Of a stretch of DNA of 64,000 bases, positions 31,305 through 41,276 are shown piece after piece. The stretch spans positions 17,951 to 81,950 of the forward strand of contig NZ_CANLBV010000006.1 in the NCBI RefSeq assembly GCF_947488985.1. Direction: 5' to 3'. Source of the DNA: an uncultured Vibrio sp. Lineage in GTDB: Bacteria; Pseudomonadota; Gammaproteobacteria; Enterobacterales; Vibrionaceae. Within the stretch, counting starts at the first letter, position 1; every line of letters begins with the position of its first letter. Position numbers and translations under genes: made by a program. The notes beneath the pieces were generated by a model. The model ran no database searches and was not told where the DNA came from. It saw only the letters and a program-made list of their open reading frames with translations.

Positions 31305-32933
31305 ATGAAAAACGTATTGAACGTATTTAAGGCGCTGTTGCTCATGGCAATCAGCGCTCAATTTGCTTTTGCTGGAATAACGGATGAAGCTAGCTTTACC
31401 AAGGCGCTAGTTGGTAAAAAAACATCGGATAAAGAAATTGCTATCAATTGGGTGATTGAGACACAAACGGAAGAGGTGTCGAAACCTATTTTGGATGGTT
31501 GGTTAAACGGTAATCTCTATTACTTCAATGACAAACAAAGCGAGCAGTACAAACAGCTCTACCTAATTCAAAGCATTAAAACGGCAACCGAGGCTCAGTC
31601 TGTATGGGATGAATCAAGCCTCAGTATCGAGAATGCTAGGCAGTTTAAGAAGGTTCGCGTGAACAACAAACTTCGCGGGATCTTGCGTGGGGAAATTGCC
31701 TCGATTGGACTGAACAGCAGTAACCCAGATGTACGTTATAAAGCGGTTCTGGATCTGCTTGGTACCAAAGATTCTGACATTATCGATCGTTTAGCGGTGC
31801 TGAGAACCAGTGAATCAGAGGGCAAAGTCGCTGAGTTGATGGACTTGTCGCTTGCCATTTTTACCTCGCTTGATAATAAGGCCGCACCAGAATCGCGAGT
31901 GATTGCGATTGAACGACTGGGTGACTTTAAACATTCCGTTGTACTGAAAACGTTAAATCAATTGCTTAATAGTGAGCAAGAACCAAGCATCTTAGCCGCG
32001 TCAGAGCGAGCGATGGACGATTATCAGCAAAGCCAAGCGCTGTATTCCGGTATTGAAACCGTGTTCTTCGGTTTGAGCCTAGGCTCTGTATTTGTATTGG
32101 CAGGTATTGGTTTGGCGATCACCTTCGGTGTGATGGGTGTGATTAACATGGCGCATGGTGAGCTGATCATGATTGGTGCTTACACCACGTACGTGTTACA
32201 GCTGTTGATGCCGAATCACATTGGTGTCGCACTGATCCTGTCGATCCCAGCCGCATTTATTGTTTCTGGTTTGGTGGGGATTGCGATTGAGCGAAGTGTG
32301 ATTCGTCACCTTTATGGTCGTCCATTGGAGACCTTGCTGGCGACATTCGGTATCAGCTTGATCTTGCAGCAAGCCGTTCGTTCTATTTTCTCTCCACTTA
32401 ACCGTTCAGTGAGCACTCCGGAGTGGATGTCGGGAGCACTGCAATTAAACCCAATGTTATCGCTCACCTATAACCGCCTTTACATCATTCTATTTTGTGG
32501 CTTGGTGTTTATCGGATTATTGATGGTGCTGAAAAAGACACCGCTTGGTTTGCAGGTTCGTGCTGTTTCTCAAAACCGTGGTATGGCTCGTGCGATGGGT
32601 ATTCGTTCTGAGCGTGTCGATGCGATGACCTTTGGTTTGGGTTCAGGCGTAGCAGGTATTGCTGGCGTCGCACTTTCTCAACTGACTAACGTGGGTCCAA
32701 ATATGGGGCAGGCGTATATCATCGACTCATTTATGGTGGTGGTATTCGGTGGCGTTGGCAACTTGTGGGGCACACTAGTCGCAGGCCTTAGCCTTGGCAT
32801 ATTCAACAAGATTTTAGAGCCATGGGCGGGTGCGGTGCTCGCCAAGATCCTAGTGCTGGTTTTCATCATTCTATTTATTCAAAAACGCCCACGCGGATTG
32901 TTCCCGCAACGTGGTCGTGCGGCTGAAGGTTAA
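31305..32933 (+). CDS. urtB: Urea ABC transporter permease UrtB
   Basis: UrtB is one of two inner-membrane permeases for urea. The 542-residue product has an N-terminal signal-like helix (about 7-23), an extra periplasmic helical domain (about 25-245) typical of UrtB, and a C-terminal LivH-type permease (about 250-535) with GLAITFGVMGVINMAHGELIMIGAY and VVFGGVGNLWGTLVAGLSLG. It starts at ATG 31305 (SD AGGGATG region) and ends 9 bp before urtC. Confidence 0.96.
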   Translation: MKNVLNVFKALLLMAISAQFAFAGITDEASFTKALVGKKTSDKEIAINWVIETQTEEVSKPILDGWLNGNLYYFNDKQSEQYKQLYLIQSIKTATEAQSVWDESSLSIENARQFKKVRVNNKLRGILRGEIASIGLNSSNPDVRYKAVLDLLGTKDSDIIDRLAVLRTSESEGKVAELMDLSLAIFTSLDNKAAPESRVIAIERLGDFKHSVVLKTLNQLLNSEQEPSILAASERAMDDYQQSQALYSGIETVFFGLSLGSVFVLAGIGLAITFGVMGVINMAHGELIMIGAYTTYVLQLLMPNHIGVALILSIPAAFIVSGLVGIAIERSVIRHLYGRPLETLLATFGISLILQQAVRSIFSPLNRSVSTPEWMSGALQLNPMLSLTYNRLYIILFCGLVFIGLLMVLKKTPLGLQVRAVSQNRGMARAMGIRSERVDAMTFGLGSGVAGIAGVALSQLTNVGPNMGQAYIIDSFMVVVFGGVGNLWGTLVAGLSLGIFNKILEPWAGAVLAKILVLVFIILFIQKRPRGLFPQRGRAAEG

Positions 32934-32942
32934 GGATATATC

Positions 32943-34109
32943 ATGCAGTCAAAATCATTTGTACTTTCGGCGATGCGTGGCGACAAGGGTGGGCAACTGA
33001 CCATCCTCGCCATTCTTGCGGCCGTGATTTTAATCCCATTGGCGAATACCATGCTGCCAAGTGGGCATCCGCTCCATGTTGAGACCTTCACGATCTCACT
33101 GATGGGTAAATACCTGAGCTACGCGATGTTGGCGTTGGCGCTCGATCTTGTGTGGGGCTATCTCGGAATATTAAGTCTTGGGCATGGCGCTTTCTTTGCA
33201 CTTGGTGGCTATGCGATGGGCATGTACTTAATGCGTCAAATTGGCGACCGTGGAGTCTACGGAGATCCTATCCTACCTGATTTTATGGTGTTCCTTGATT
33301 GGTCTGCGTTGCCATGGTTTTGGCAGGGCTTCGATCAGTTTTGGTTTGCCTGCTTGATGGTGGTATTAGTACCGGGCGCATTGGCTTACTTGTTTGGTTA
33401 CCTTGCTTTCCGCTCTCGTGTGTCAGGGGTGTATCTTTCTATTATGACGCAAGCGCTAACTTACGCCTTGATGTTGGCATTTTTCCGCAATGAGATGGGC
33501 TTTGGTGGTAACAACGGTCTAACAGATTTCAAAGACATCATAGGGCTGAGTTTACAAAATGATGCGGTTAAGATTGGTCTGTTTGTCGCGACGGGTATCG
33601 CACTGATCCTCAGCTACATTGCGTGTCGCATGGTGGTGACGAGCCGTTTAGGTCGTGTCGCATTGGCGATCCGCGATACCGAATCTCGAACCCGGTTTAT
33701 GGGCTATGACGTCGATGGCATAAAGCTTTGGGTCTTTGTTTTATCTGCAGTTATCGCCGGTATTGCTGGCGCATTATATGTGCCTCAAGTCGGTATTATT
33801 AACCCGGGAGAGTTCGCGCCCCTCAACTCGATTGAGATTGTTGCTTGGGTTGCGTTAGGCGGTCGTGCCACTCTGTTTGGGGCCATTGTTGGTGCCTTGA
33901 TCATCAACTACGCCAAGAGCTGGTTTACGGTTGAATTCCCTGAGGTATGGCTGTTTGCGCTTGGTGGTCTATTCGTTCTCTCGACCATGTACTTCCCTAA
34001 AGGCGTGATTGGTTTCGTTGCCGATAAATGGCAACAGTTACGCAAGGGCGTCGACTCGAAAGGGCAAGATAAGGATCAACAGAGTAAAGCCAAGGAGGTG
34101 ATCGCATGA
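32943..34109 (+). CDS. urtC: Urea ABC transporter permease UrtC
   Basis: UrtC is the LivM-type second permease. The 388-residue product has about ten hydrophobic segments, with LGILSLGHGAFFALGGYAMGMYL and SRVSGVYLSIMTQALTYAL as family signatures and IAGIAGALYVPQVGIINP near 265-282. The C-terminus is hydrophilic. It overlaps urtD by four bases (ATGA at 34106-34109). Confidence 0.96.
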   Translation: MQSKSFVLSAMRGDKGGQLTILAILAAVILIPLANTMLPSGHPLHVETFTISLMGKYLSYAMLALALDLVWGYLGILSLGHGAFFALGGYAMGMYLMRQIGDRGVYGDPILPDFMVFLDWSALPWFWQGFDQFWFACLMVVLVPGALAYLFGYLAFRSRVSGVYLSIMTQALTYALMLAFFRNEMGFGGNNGLTDFKDIIGLSLQNDAVKIGLFVATGIALILSYIACRMVVTSRLGRVALAIRDTESRTRFMGYDVDGIKLWVFVLSAVIAGIAGALYVPQVGIINPGEFAPLNSIEIVAWVALGGRATLFGAIVGALIINYAKSWFTVEFPEVWLFALGGLFVLSTMYFPKGVIGFVADKWQQLRKGVDSKGQDKDQQSKAKEVIA

Positions 34110-34948
34110 CCCGCTTTAATAAAGTAAAGGAATCGGTGCAGGCGTTTACTCGTCGAGACGAAGTTTTTGATTACCTTAAACCCGATGTGCACCCTGCCAT
34201 CGATACGCGCCATAATGTGCTGCTGTATGTGGAAGGCGTCAATAAAAGTTTTGATGGTTTCCAAGCAATAAACGATCTGAACCTCTACATCAATGAGGGA
34301 GAGCTGCGCTGCATTATTGGCCCTAATGGCGCAGGTAAAACCACCATGATGGACATCATAACGGGTAAAACTAAGCCTGATACTGGTGAAGTATGGCTAG
34401 GCTCGAACATCAACTTATTGAAGATGAACGAAGCCGAAATTGCCAATGCAGGTGTCGGGCGTAAATTCCAAAAACCGACCGTGATTGAGTGTTTAACCGT
34501 ATGGCAGAACCTTGAGTTAGCCATGGCAGGTGACCGCTCAGTATGGGCAACCTTCACTGCCGTGATGAGCGGTGAGCAGAAAGATAAACTCATGTCGGTA
34601 CTGGAGCTTATTCACCTAAAAGACGAAGCCGCAAACTTGGCGGGTAACCTGTCTCACGGTCAGAAGCAGTGGTTAGAGATCGGTATGCTGCTGATGCAAA
34701 ACCCTAAGCTATTGCTGGTGGATGAGCCCGTTGCAGGTATGACTCACCAAGAGATGGATCGTACCTCTGAGCTCCTTAACTCACTGGCCGGTAAGCACTC
34801 GGTGGTGGTGGTTGAGCATGATATGGATTTTGTTCGCTCCATTGCCAGCCATGTCACCGTGCTGCACCAAGGGCATGTATTAGCTGAAGGCACTATGGAT
34901 CAAGTGCAAGCTCACCCTAAAGTTAAACAAGTTTATCTCGGAGAATAG
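34106..34948 (+). CDS. urtD: Urea ABC transporter ATPase UrtD
   Basis: UrtD is a LivG-type ATP-binding subunit. Walker A GPNGAGKTTMMDIITG lies near residues 72-87, the signature LSHGQKQWLEIGMLL near 188, and Walker B LLLVDEPVAGM near 208, followed by the switch His in VVVEHDMDFV. The N-terminal approximately 35 residues precede the ABC domain. It overlaps urtC and is one base from urtE. Confidence 0.96.
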   Translation: MTRFNKVKESVQAFTRRDEVFDYLKPDVHPAIDTRHNVLLYVEGVNKSFDGFQAINDLNLYINEGELRCIIGPNGAGKTTMMDIITGKTKPDTGEVWLGSNINLLKMNEAEIANAGVGRKFQKPTVIECLTVWQNLELAMAGDRSVWATFTAVMSGEQKDKLMSVLELIHLKDEAANLAGNLSHGQKQWLEIGMLLMQNPKLLLVDEPVAGMTHQEMDRTSELLNSLAGKHSVVVVEHDMDFVRSIASHVTVLHQGHVLAEGTMDQVQAHPKVKQVYLGE

Positions 34949-34949
34949 G

Positions 34950-35645
34950 ATGTTAGAGGTTAAATCAGTTAATCAATATTACGGTGAGAGCCACACTCTG
35001 TGGGATTTGGATATGCATATCCCTGAAGGTAAATGTACGGTATTAATGGGACGAAATGGCGTAGGTAAAACCACGCTGCTGCAGTGCATCATGGGGCTAG
35101 TTAAGATTGAAAGCGGTGATATTGCTTTATCCGGTGAGTCGCTTTTGAAAACTGATGCTGAAGAGCGCCCTCGTCAAGGGATCGGTTATGTTCCCCAAGG
35201 TCGTCAGATCTTTCCGATGCTCACCGTGCAAGAAAACTTAGAGGTTGGTTTGCCGATCCGTGAGAAGGGAGATCGTAATATCCCCGAGTTTATCTTCGAG
35301 ATTTTCCCGGTATTAAAAGAGATGCTACATCGCCGTGGTGGTGATTTATCGGGTGGTCAACAGCAGCAACTTGCGATTGGTCGTGCGTTGGTGGTCAATC
35401 CAAAGCTATTGATCTTGGATGAGCCGACAGAAGGTATTCAACCCAATATCGTGCAAGAGATTGGCGACATCATTCGAATGCTTAATGAAAAGATGGGACT
35501 CACGGTGCTGCTTGTTGAGCAGAAGCTGCCATTTGCCAGAAAAGTTGGGGATCGCTTTTGCATTCTTGACCGTGGTCGTCAGGTCGCAGAAGGTGAAATG
35601 GCAGGGCTTGACGAATCTTTGATTAAGGAGTATCTGACGGTATGA
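34950..35645 (+). CDS. urtE: Urea ABC transporter ATPase UrtE
   Basis: UrtE is the LivF-type second ATP-binding subunit. Walker A GRNGVGKTTLLQCIMG is near residues 34-49, the signature LSGGQQQQLAIGRALV near 134, and Walker B LLILDEPTEGIQPNIV near 153. Its TGA overlaps the ureD ATG (35642-35645), so transport and urease assembly are translationally coupled. Confidence 0.96.
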   Translation: MLEVKSVNQYYGESHTLWDLDMHIPEGKCTVLMGRNGVGKTTLLQCIMGLVKIESGDIALSGESLLKTDAEERPRQGIGYVPQGRQIFPMLTVQENLEVGLPIREKGDRNIPEFIFEIFPVLKEMLHRRGGDLSGGQQQQLAIGRALVVNPKLLILDEPTEGIQPNIVQEIGDIIRMLNEKMGLTVLLVEQKLPFARKVGDRFCILDRGRQVAEGEMAGLDESLIKEYLTV

Positions 35646-36571
35646 GTTGTCTATTGAATACCTCACTAGAGGAAGCCGTATCTCTGAGTGAGACCATCGA
35701 GCAAGATATTCGAGACGGTTGGCAAGCAAACTTAAATCTTACCTTCGCCGACCGTGGTGACAAAACCGTATTAAAGAATCGTCAGCAGTCTGGTCCGCTT
35801 GCGGTGCAACGCCCCCTATATCCTGATGGGGAAACGTGTCACACCTACTTACTCCATCCCCCCGGTGGCGTAGTAGGGGGAGACACACTCAATATTGAAG
35901 CGACCGTAGAAAGCGGTGCTCATACGCTGATCACCACACCCGGTGCGACCAAATTCTATCGTTCTAACAACAAGTACGCTAAGCAAAAGCAAACCCTTCG
36001 AGTGAAGAAAGGTGCGCGCTTGGAATGGATGCCACAAGAGAACATTTTTTTCCCCAATGCACACGTTCGTTTAGACACTGAAATTCGCCTTGAAAAGGGT
36101 GCACAGTTTTGGGGTTGGGAGGTGCACTGTTTTGGACGGCCTGCACAGAATGAGGGATTTGAGCGTGGTCACCTTGTTGGGAAAACGGAAATCTATCTTG
36201 ATAATCAAAGGCTTCTGACTGAAGGTTTTAATTTTTATGGTGGCGATAAGTTAATGATAAATATGGGGTTACTTGATTTTTCAATGATGGGTACCTTTTA
36301 TATCACCTCAAATGAGAAGCAAGATTTAGAGTTGGTACAGAGCTTGCTCTTATCTATTACACAGCAAGCTTCACAGCAATCAGTTACATCAAAAACATCG
36401 AGTGAACCCACATTAATATTGGGTGCGACGCAGATAGAAGGATTGATTGTGGTGCGAGCCTTGGGTTATTGGAGTGAAGACATCCTCCAGGCTTTTGGTC
36501 GGATATGGCAAGCAACTCGCTCTCATTTATGTGGTACGACTCCTGATTTGCCAAGGATTTGGGCGACTTAG
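35642..36571 (+). CDS. ureD: Urease accessory protein UreD (UreH)
   Basis: UreD binds the urease apoprotein and forms the UreDFG nickel-delivery complex. The 309-residue product shows family signatures NRQQSGPLAVQRPLYPDGETCH, LHPPGGVVGGDTL, TTPGATKFYRS and WMPQENIFFPNAHV. It overlaps urtE and is followed by an intrinsic terminator, which sets it apart from ureABCEFG. Confidence 0.96.
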   Translation: MSCLLNTSLEEAVSLSETIEQDIRDGWQANLNLTFADRGDKTVLKNRQQSGPLAVQRPLYPDGETCHTYLLHPPGGVVGGDTLNIEATVESGAHTLITTPGATKFYRSNNKYAKQKQTLRVKKGARLEWMPQENIFFPNAHVRLDTEIRLEKGAQFWGWEVHCFGRPAQNEGFERGHLVGKTEIYLDNQRLLTEGFNFYGGDKLMINMGLLDFSMMGTFYITSNEKQDLELVQSLLLSITQQASQQSVTSKTSSEPTLILGATQIEGLIVVRALGYWSEDILQAFGRIWQATRSHLCGTTPDLPRIWAT

Positions 36572-36585
36572 CGATTAGCCCTATT

Positions 36586-36623
36586 TGTACCGAGGGCGAC
36601 TTCCGGCTCTCGGTACATTTTTT
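36586..36623 (+). terminator. Rho-independent terminator between ureD and ureA
   Basis: TGTACCGAG (36586-36594) and CTCGGTACA (36609-36617) are perfect 9-bp arms with a 14-nt loop, followed by six T. It lies 15 nt after the ureD stop and divides the urea cluster into two transcripts. Confidence 0.9.
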
Positions 36624-36704
36624 CAAGCTTGCTGTGATTGAATCCCACTTACTGCTCATGCGTTTCTGAGCAATAAGAAAACAACACTAACAGCGGGCGG
36701 CTAA

Positions 36705-37007
36705 ATGGAATTAACACCAAGAGAAAAAGATAAGCTACTTATCTTCTGCGCAGGAATGCTGGCACAGCAGCGCAAACAAAAAGGCTTAAAACTCAACTAC
36801 CCAGAATCTATTGCGCTGATCAGCAGTGCCATTCTTGAGGGGGCCCGTGAGGGTAAAACCGTTTCGGAATTGATGGATTTTGGACGAACACTGCTTACCG
36901 TCGATGACGTTATGGAGGGGATCCCTTCCATGATCCCAGATGTACAAGTCGAAGCTACTTTTCCTGATGGCACCAAGTTGGTGACCGTTCATGAACCTAT
37001 CGTGTAG
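36705..37007 (+). CDS. ureA: Urease subunit gamma
   Basis: UreA is the smallest urease subunit. The 100-residue product begins [20 protein letters not shown] and has [21 protein letters not shown] and [22 protein letters not shown], classic UreA signatures. It is followed by ureB 11 bp later. Confidence 0.98.
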   Translation: MELTPREKDKLLIFCAGMLAQQRKQKGLKLNYPESIALISSAILEGAREGKTVSELMDFGRTLLTVDDVMEGIPSMIPDVQVEATFPDGTKLVTVHEPIV

Positions 37008-37018
37008 GGAGAAGAAAT

Positions 37019-37354
37019 ATGGCTGGTTCCACCAAACAATATTCAGGCTTAGTTCCCGGAAAAGTAGAAACCGCAGCGGGACACATCACCCTAAATGAAG
37101 GCCGTGATACGACATCCGTTAAGGTCCAAAACATTGGCGATCGTCCTATCCAGATCGGCTCCCATTATCACTTCTATGAAGCAAACCCTTCGTTGATCTT
37201 TGATCGAGAAGCCACCAAAGGCTTCCGACTCAATATTCCGGCAGGTACCGCAACTCGATTCGAGCCGGGACAATCGCGCAGCGTTGAGTTAGTGCGTTAT
37301 GCGGGCAAGCTAGAGATCTATGGCTTTCAAGGGAAAGTGATGGGCAAGCTTTAG
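37019..37354 (+). CDS. ureB: Urease subunit beta
   Basis: The 111-residue product has the urease beta signatures [22 protein letters not shown] and [18 protein letters not shown], and ends in GFQGKVMG. It forms the trimer-of-trimers with UreA and UreC. SD GGAGA precedes the ATG. Confidence 0.98.
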   Translation: MAGSTKQYSGLVPGKVETAAGHITLNEGRDTTSVKVQNIGDRPIQIGSHYHFYEANPSLIFDREATKGFRLNIPAGTATRFEPGQSRSVELVRYAGKLEIYGFQGKVMGKL

Positions 37355-37361
37355 GATCATC

Positions 37362-37402
37362 AAGGAGGACTGTTGCATTTGAAGGCTTTTTCTTGCACGT
37401 AA
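37362..37402 (+). other. Orphan Shine-Dalgarno and nine-codon frame
   Basis: AAGGAGG (37362-37368) is a perfect Shine-Dalgarno, but no long gene follows. A TTG start at 37373 would give a nine-residue peptide ending at TAA 37402. It sits in the 157-bp ureB-ureC gap and might act as a leader or translational coupler. Confidence 0.3.
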
Positions 37403-37511
37403 CTTTTTTGCACGTCATTGCCTTATAGGTACAGCCTCATAATGCACAACGCCTCACTCACAGCATGAATTCTAGATAAGACAAATAACAAAAACAGACA
37501 AAGGATTGAAC

Positions 37512-39215
37512 ATGGCGACGATATCCAGACAGGCTTACGCCGAAATGTTTGGGCCAACAGTCGGAGACCGAGTGCGTCTTGCCGACACCGATTTATGGCT
37601 AGAAGTGGAAAAAGATTACACCGTGTACGGTGACGAAGTGAAGTTCGGCGGAGGTAAAGTGATCCGTGATGGGCAAGGGCAAAGTCAACGTCCTAGTGCC
37701 GAAACACCAGATTTGGTGATCACCAACGCCATCGTGTTGGATTACTGGGGCATCGTCAAAGCCGATGTCGCGATCAAAAATGGTCGAGTTCAGGCATTGG
37801 GTAAAGCAGGTAACCCGGACGTTCAACCGGGCGTCGATATTGTGATTGGCCCGGGCACCGAAATATTAGCGGGTGAAGGCTCTATCTTGACCGCAGGTGG
37901 CATCGATTCACATATCCATTTTATCTGCCCGCAACAGATTGAAGAGGCGCTAGCATCAGGGGTAACCACCATGATTGGCGGTGGCACAGGGCCAAACACC
38001 GGCACCAACGCGACCACGTGTACGCCAGGGCCTTGGAACATGCACCGCATGCTAGAGTCGCTTGACCAATTTCCGATGAACTTTGGCCTGTTAGGCAAGG
38101 GGAATGCAAGTCAACCTGAAGCACTGCGTGAACAAGTCGCTGCTGGCGCAGTGGGTTTGAAGCTGCACGAAGATTGGGGAACTACTCCCGCTTCAATCGA
38201 TACCTGTTTGACTGTTGCCGATGAGATGGACGTACAGGTTGCGATTCATACCGACACCTTGAATGAGTCTGGTTTTGTAGAGTCAACATTTGGCGCAATC
38301 GGTGATCGTGTCATTCATACCTACCACACCGAAGGGGCGGGTGGCGGTCATGCTCCGGATATTATTCGCGCTGCAGGCGAGCCAAACGTTTTACCTTCTT
38401 CGACCAACCCAACCCGACCTTACACCATCAATACCGTCGATGAGCATTTGGATATGTTAATGGTGTGTCACCACCTTTCCCCGTCTATTGCTGAAGATGT
38501 CGCGTTTGCGGAATCTCGTATTCGTCGTGAAACCATTGCCGCTGAAGATATTCTTCATGACTTAGGTGCGTTCTCGATGATTGCCTCCGATTCACAAGCC
38601 ATGGGCCGTGTCGGTGAGGTGGTGACGCGAACTTGGCAAACCGCGCATAAGATGAAGGTGCAACGTGGCAGCCTAAAAGAAGACTCAGACTACAGCGATA
38701 ACTTCCGCTTAAGACGCTATGTCGCTAAGTACACCATCAATCCAGCGATCACTCATGGTATGTCTCATGAGATCGGTTCTATTGAAACGGGCAAGCTGGC
38801 GGATTTAGTCCTGTGGAAGCCCGCTTTCTTTGGCGTTAAACCTAGCGTGATTTTGAAGGGCGGTATGATCGCTATGGCACCAATGGGTGACCCAAACGCG
38901 TCGATCCCAACACCTCAGCCTGTTCATTACCGCTCGATGTTTGGTAGCTATGGCAAAGCGTGTCAGAACACCTCGATGTTGTTTGTATCCAAAGAAGCCA
39001 AAGCACAGAACATCGATAAGCAATTGGGTTTGCAGAGTTTGATTGGTGTGGTGAGTAACTGTCGAAATATCAGCAAAGCCGACATGAAATTGAACGATTG
39101 GATGCCAAAAATTGAAGTCGATTCACAGACGTATCAAGTACGCGCCGATGGCGAGCTGTTGACCTGTGAGCCAGCCAAAGAGTTACCAATGGCGCAGCGC
39201 TACTTCTTATTTTAG
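37512..39215 (+). CDS. ureC: Urease subunit alpha (catalytic)
   Basis: UreC hydrolyses urea to ammonia and carbamate at a di-nickel centre. Active-site residues match Klebsiella numbering: His134 and His136 (DSHIHF), the carbamylated Lys217 (GLKLHEDWG), His219, His246, His272, Cys319-His320 on the mobile flap ([10 protein letters not shown]) and Asp360. Start ATG 37512 follows AAGGA; an in-frame TTG at 37506 is rejected. Length 567 is exact. Confidence 0.99.
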   Translation: MATISRQAYAEMFGPTVGDRVRLADTDLWLEVEKDYTVYGDEVKFGGGKVIRDGQGQSQRPSAETPDLVITNAIVLDYWGIVKADVAIKNGRVQALGKAGNPDVQPGVDIVIGPGTEILAGEGSILTAGGIDSHIHFICPQQIEEALASGVTTMIGGGTGPNTGTNATTCTPGPWNMHRMLESLDQFPMNFGLLGKGNASQPEALREQVAAGAVGLKLHEDWGTTPASIDTCLTVADEMDVQVAIHTDTLNESGFVESTFGAIGDRVIHTYHTEGAGGGHAPDIIRAAGEPNVLPSSTNPTRPYTINTVDEHLDMLMVCHHLSPSIAEDVAFAESRIRRETIAAEDILHDLGAFSMIASDSQAMGRVGEVVTRTWQTAHKMKVQRGSLKEDSDYSDNFRLRRYVAKYTINPAITHGMSHEIGSIETGKLADLVLWKPAFFGVKPSVILKGGMIAMAPMGDPNASIPTPQPVHYRSMFGSYGKACQNTSMLFVSKEAKAQNIDKQLGLQSLIGVVSNCRNISKADMKLNDWMPKIEVDSQTYQVRADGELLTCEPAKELPMAQRYFLF

Positions 39216-39342
39216 CACTTAGCTGAGGGCGCCTATTTTAACCTTTGGCTCAGAGCTCTTATTTTGCGGTTCCAGTTAAGAGCTTTGATTTAACAAACTT
39301 ATTTAGAACGTTATAAATCTCCGAGGAGATTGAGGTAATAGC

Positions 39343-39795
39343 ATGATTGAACTGACTCAACTGAATACTCAAATACATAATGCACCGGACGGTTACTTGA
39401 GCCTGCCGATTGATAGCCGTATCAAAAGCCGCCTTAAGGTGACGCTGGATGACGGTCGCAATGCTGGTCTATTTCTACCAAGAGGTCATATCTTGCGTGG
39501 CGGCGAACAGCTTTCAAGCGAATGTGGCCTTGTCGTAGAAGTGAAAGCGGCACCAGAAACCGTGTCGACGATTTACTGCGAAGACCCACATTTGTTAACG
39601 CGAGTGGCATATCACCTTGGCAACCGTCATGTTCCGTTGCAAGTGGAAGCGGGCTGGGTTCGTTATCAACATGACCATGTGCTGGATGAAATGGTGGAGG
39701 GCCTAGGTGCTAAAGTGACCACCGAAACCCAACCTTTTGAACCGGAAGGTGGCGCGTATGGTGGCCGTTCGGGTGGGCATCATCACCATCATTAA
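39343..39795 (+). CDS. ureE: Urease nickel metallochaperone UreE
   Basis: UreE binds nickel and delivers it to the urease assembly complex. The 150-residue product has the N-terminal peptide-binding domain and a metal-binding domain with VAYHLGNRHVPLQVE (His near residue 96). It ends in GGHHHHH, a short histidine tail that probably binds extra nickel. SD GAGGAGATTGAGGT region precedes the ATG. Confidence 0.96.
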   Translation: MIELTQLNTQIHNAPDGYLSLPIDSRIKSRLKVTLDDGRNAGLFLPRGHILRGGEQLSSECGLVVEVKAAPETVSTIYCEDPHLLTRVAYHLGNRHVPLQVEAGWVRYQHDHVLDEMVEGLGAKVTTETQPFEPEGGAYGGRSGGHHHHH

Positions 39796-39920
39796 TCTCT
39801 GAGTGCCATTGGAAAGGGCTAAATTAAGCCCAGTAAATGCTCGCAACATATTCGAATAACAACACTTTCTCTGAAAAATCCTCTTAGAAAAGAGATAGAA
39901 ATTAACGCAAGGAACTCACG

Positions 39921-40511
39921 ATGAAATTTAAAACAGCGTCTTTAACAACGGCCTCTTTAACAATAGCTTCTTTAACAACATCAATGATGGCACAGGCACA
40001 CCCAGGGCACGGGGCTCATGATTCTCATTCATTTATGTCTGGTGTCACTCACCCAGTAACGGGCATGGATCACTTGATCATGTTGATCGCATTCGGCTTA
40101 TTAATCGGGGCTCTTTCGGTTTCATCAAAGGTCAAAGCGACTTTGATTGGTGGCGGACTGGCGTCTTTGGTTGTCGGGCTTATCGCAGGCCAAGCTTTGG
40201 GTTTTTCAATGATCGTTGAACCTGCAATCATCGCTTCTCTATTCGTGGTCAGCCTATGCTTATGGCACGTATTCTCACCATCCACTCAGCGCGTAAATAG
40301 CGTTGTGGCGGCTTCAATCGGTATGTTGTTTTTCCATGGTTACGCACACGGTGTGGAAGCTGCGAGCAGCCTTACTCAGTTTGCGGCAGGTATGAGCATC
40401 AGCGCCTTGGCGTTAATGGTGATTGGAACTGTAGTTGGACGTGCGGTTTACTCTAAATGGATGTCGGTTGGCGTGGCTTCGGCAAGTGCTCTATTAGTAC
40501 TGGGCGCGTAA
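39921..40511 (+). CDS. ureJ: HupE/UreJ family membrane protein
   Basis: The 196-residue protein belongs to the HupE/UreJ family, thought to move nickel. After a signal peptide it has AHPGHGAHDSHSFMSGVTHPVTGMDHLIML, a histidine-rich metal-binding stretch, followed by six hydrophobic segments including FFHGYAHGVEAASS. The signal peptide contains three 15-bp tandem repeats encoding (A)SLTTA-like units. It sits between ureE and ureF. Confidence 0.9.
   Translation: MKFKTASLTTASLTIASLTTSMMAQAHPGHGAHDSHSFMSGVTHPVTGMDHLIMLIAFGLLIGALSVSSKVKATLIGGGLASLVVGLIAGQALGFSMIVEPAIIASLFVVSLCLWHVFSPSTQRVNSVVAASIGMLFFHGYAHGVEAASSLTQFAAGMSISALALMVIGTVVGRAVYSKWMSVGVASASALLVLGA
39936..39980 (+). repeat. Three 15-bp tandem repeats in the ureJ signal peptide
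   Basis: GCGTCTTTAACAACG, GCCTCTTTAACAATA and GCTTCTTTAACAACA follow one another directly. Each encodes five residues, so copy-number change would stay in frame and only lengthen or shorten the signal peptide. Confidence 0.8.
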
Positions 40512-40551
40512 GTTCTGATCTTTTTAGATTCTGAAGAGTGAGGGCATAATC

Positions 40552-41232
40552 ATGACCACAACAGAAAATGTTGCCATCTACCGTCTGTTTCAATTGATAA
40601 GCCCATCATTGCCAATTGGCGGCTTTACCTACTCGCAAGGCCTAGAGTTGGCGGTAGAAGCTGGTTGGGTGACGGATCGCCACAGCATGGAACAGTGGCT
40701 CAATACCATCGTTAGTTCTAGTGTCGCCACCTTGGAATTACCGATTTTGGAGCGTCTTTATCACGCCCTAGAAAAAGGTGAGCTCGATGAGCTTGAGCAT
40801 TGGTGTAACTACCTGTACTCAAGCCGTGAAACCAGTGAATTAAGAGCGGAAGAGAAGCAACGAGGACTGGCATTGAACACCTTGCTGAAGCGCTTAGATA
40901 TCGATATATCGCTGGTGGATTCAATTAATAGTCATACTAATCAATTATTAGGTCTGTGCATGGCTGCGCTGCATTGGAATATTGATTTAGAAAGCCTCAA
41001 ACAAGGCTACTTATGGAGCTGGCTGGAAAATATCGTTACCGCAGGCGTGAAGCTGGTGCCTTTAGGCCAAACCGATGGTCAACTGGCACTGATCAACATC
41101 ACCAATACCTTTCCAGAGGTGATTGAAAAATCGCGCTCGATAGAAGATTGGATGGTCGGTAGCTTTTCGCCATCAATGGCCTTAGCCAGTTCACTGCACG
41201 AAACACAATATACACGACTATTTCGTTCGTAG
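40552..41232 (+). CDS. ureF: Urease accessory protein UreF
   Basis: UreF acts with UreD and UreG in nickel insertion and gates the UreG GTPase. The 226-residue helical protein shows LISPSLPIGGFTYSQGLELAVEAGWV at the N-terminus and KLVPLGQTDGQLAL near residue 160. It is 44 bp upstream of ureG. Confidence 0.96.
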   Translation: MTTTENVAIYRLFQLISPSLPIGGFTYSQGLELAVEAGWVTDRHSMEQWLNTIVSSSVATLELPILERLYHALEKGELDELEHWCNYLYSSRETSELRAEEKQRGLALNTLLKRLDIDISLVDSINSHTNQLLGLCMAALHWNIDLESLKQGYLWSWLENIVTAGVKLVPLGQTDGQLALINITNTFPEVIEKSRSIEDWMVGSFSPSMALASSLHETQYTRLFRS

Positions 41233-41276
41233 CGCTAAGCCGAACGATGTAGCAAAAAGAATACAAGGAAAAAATA

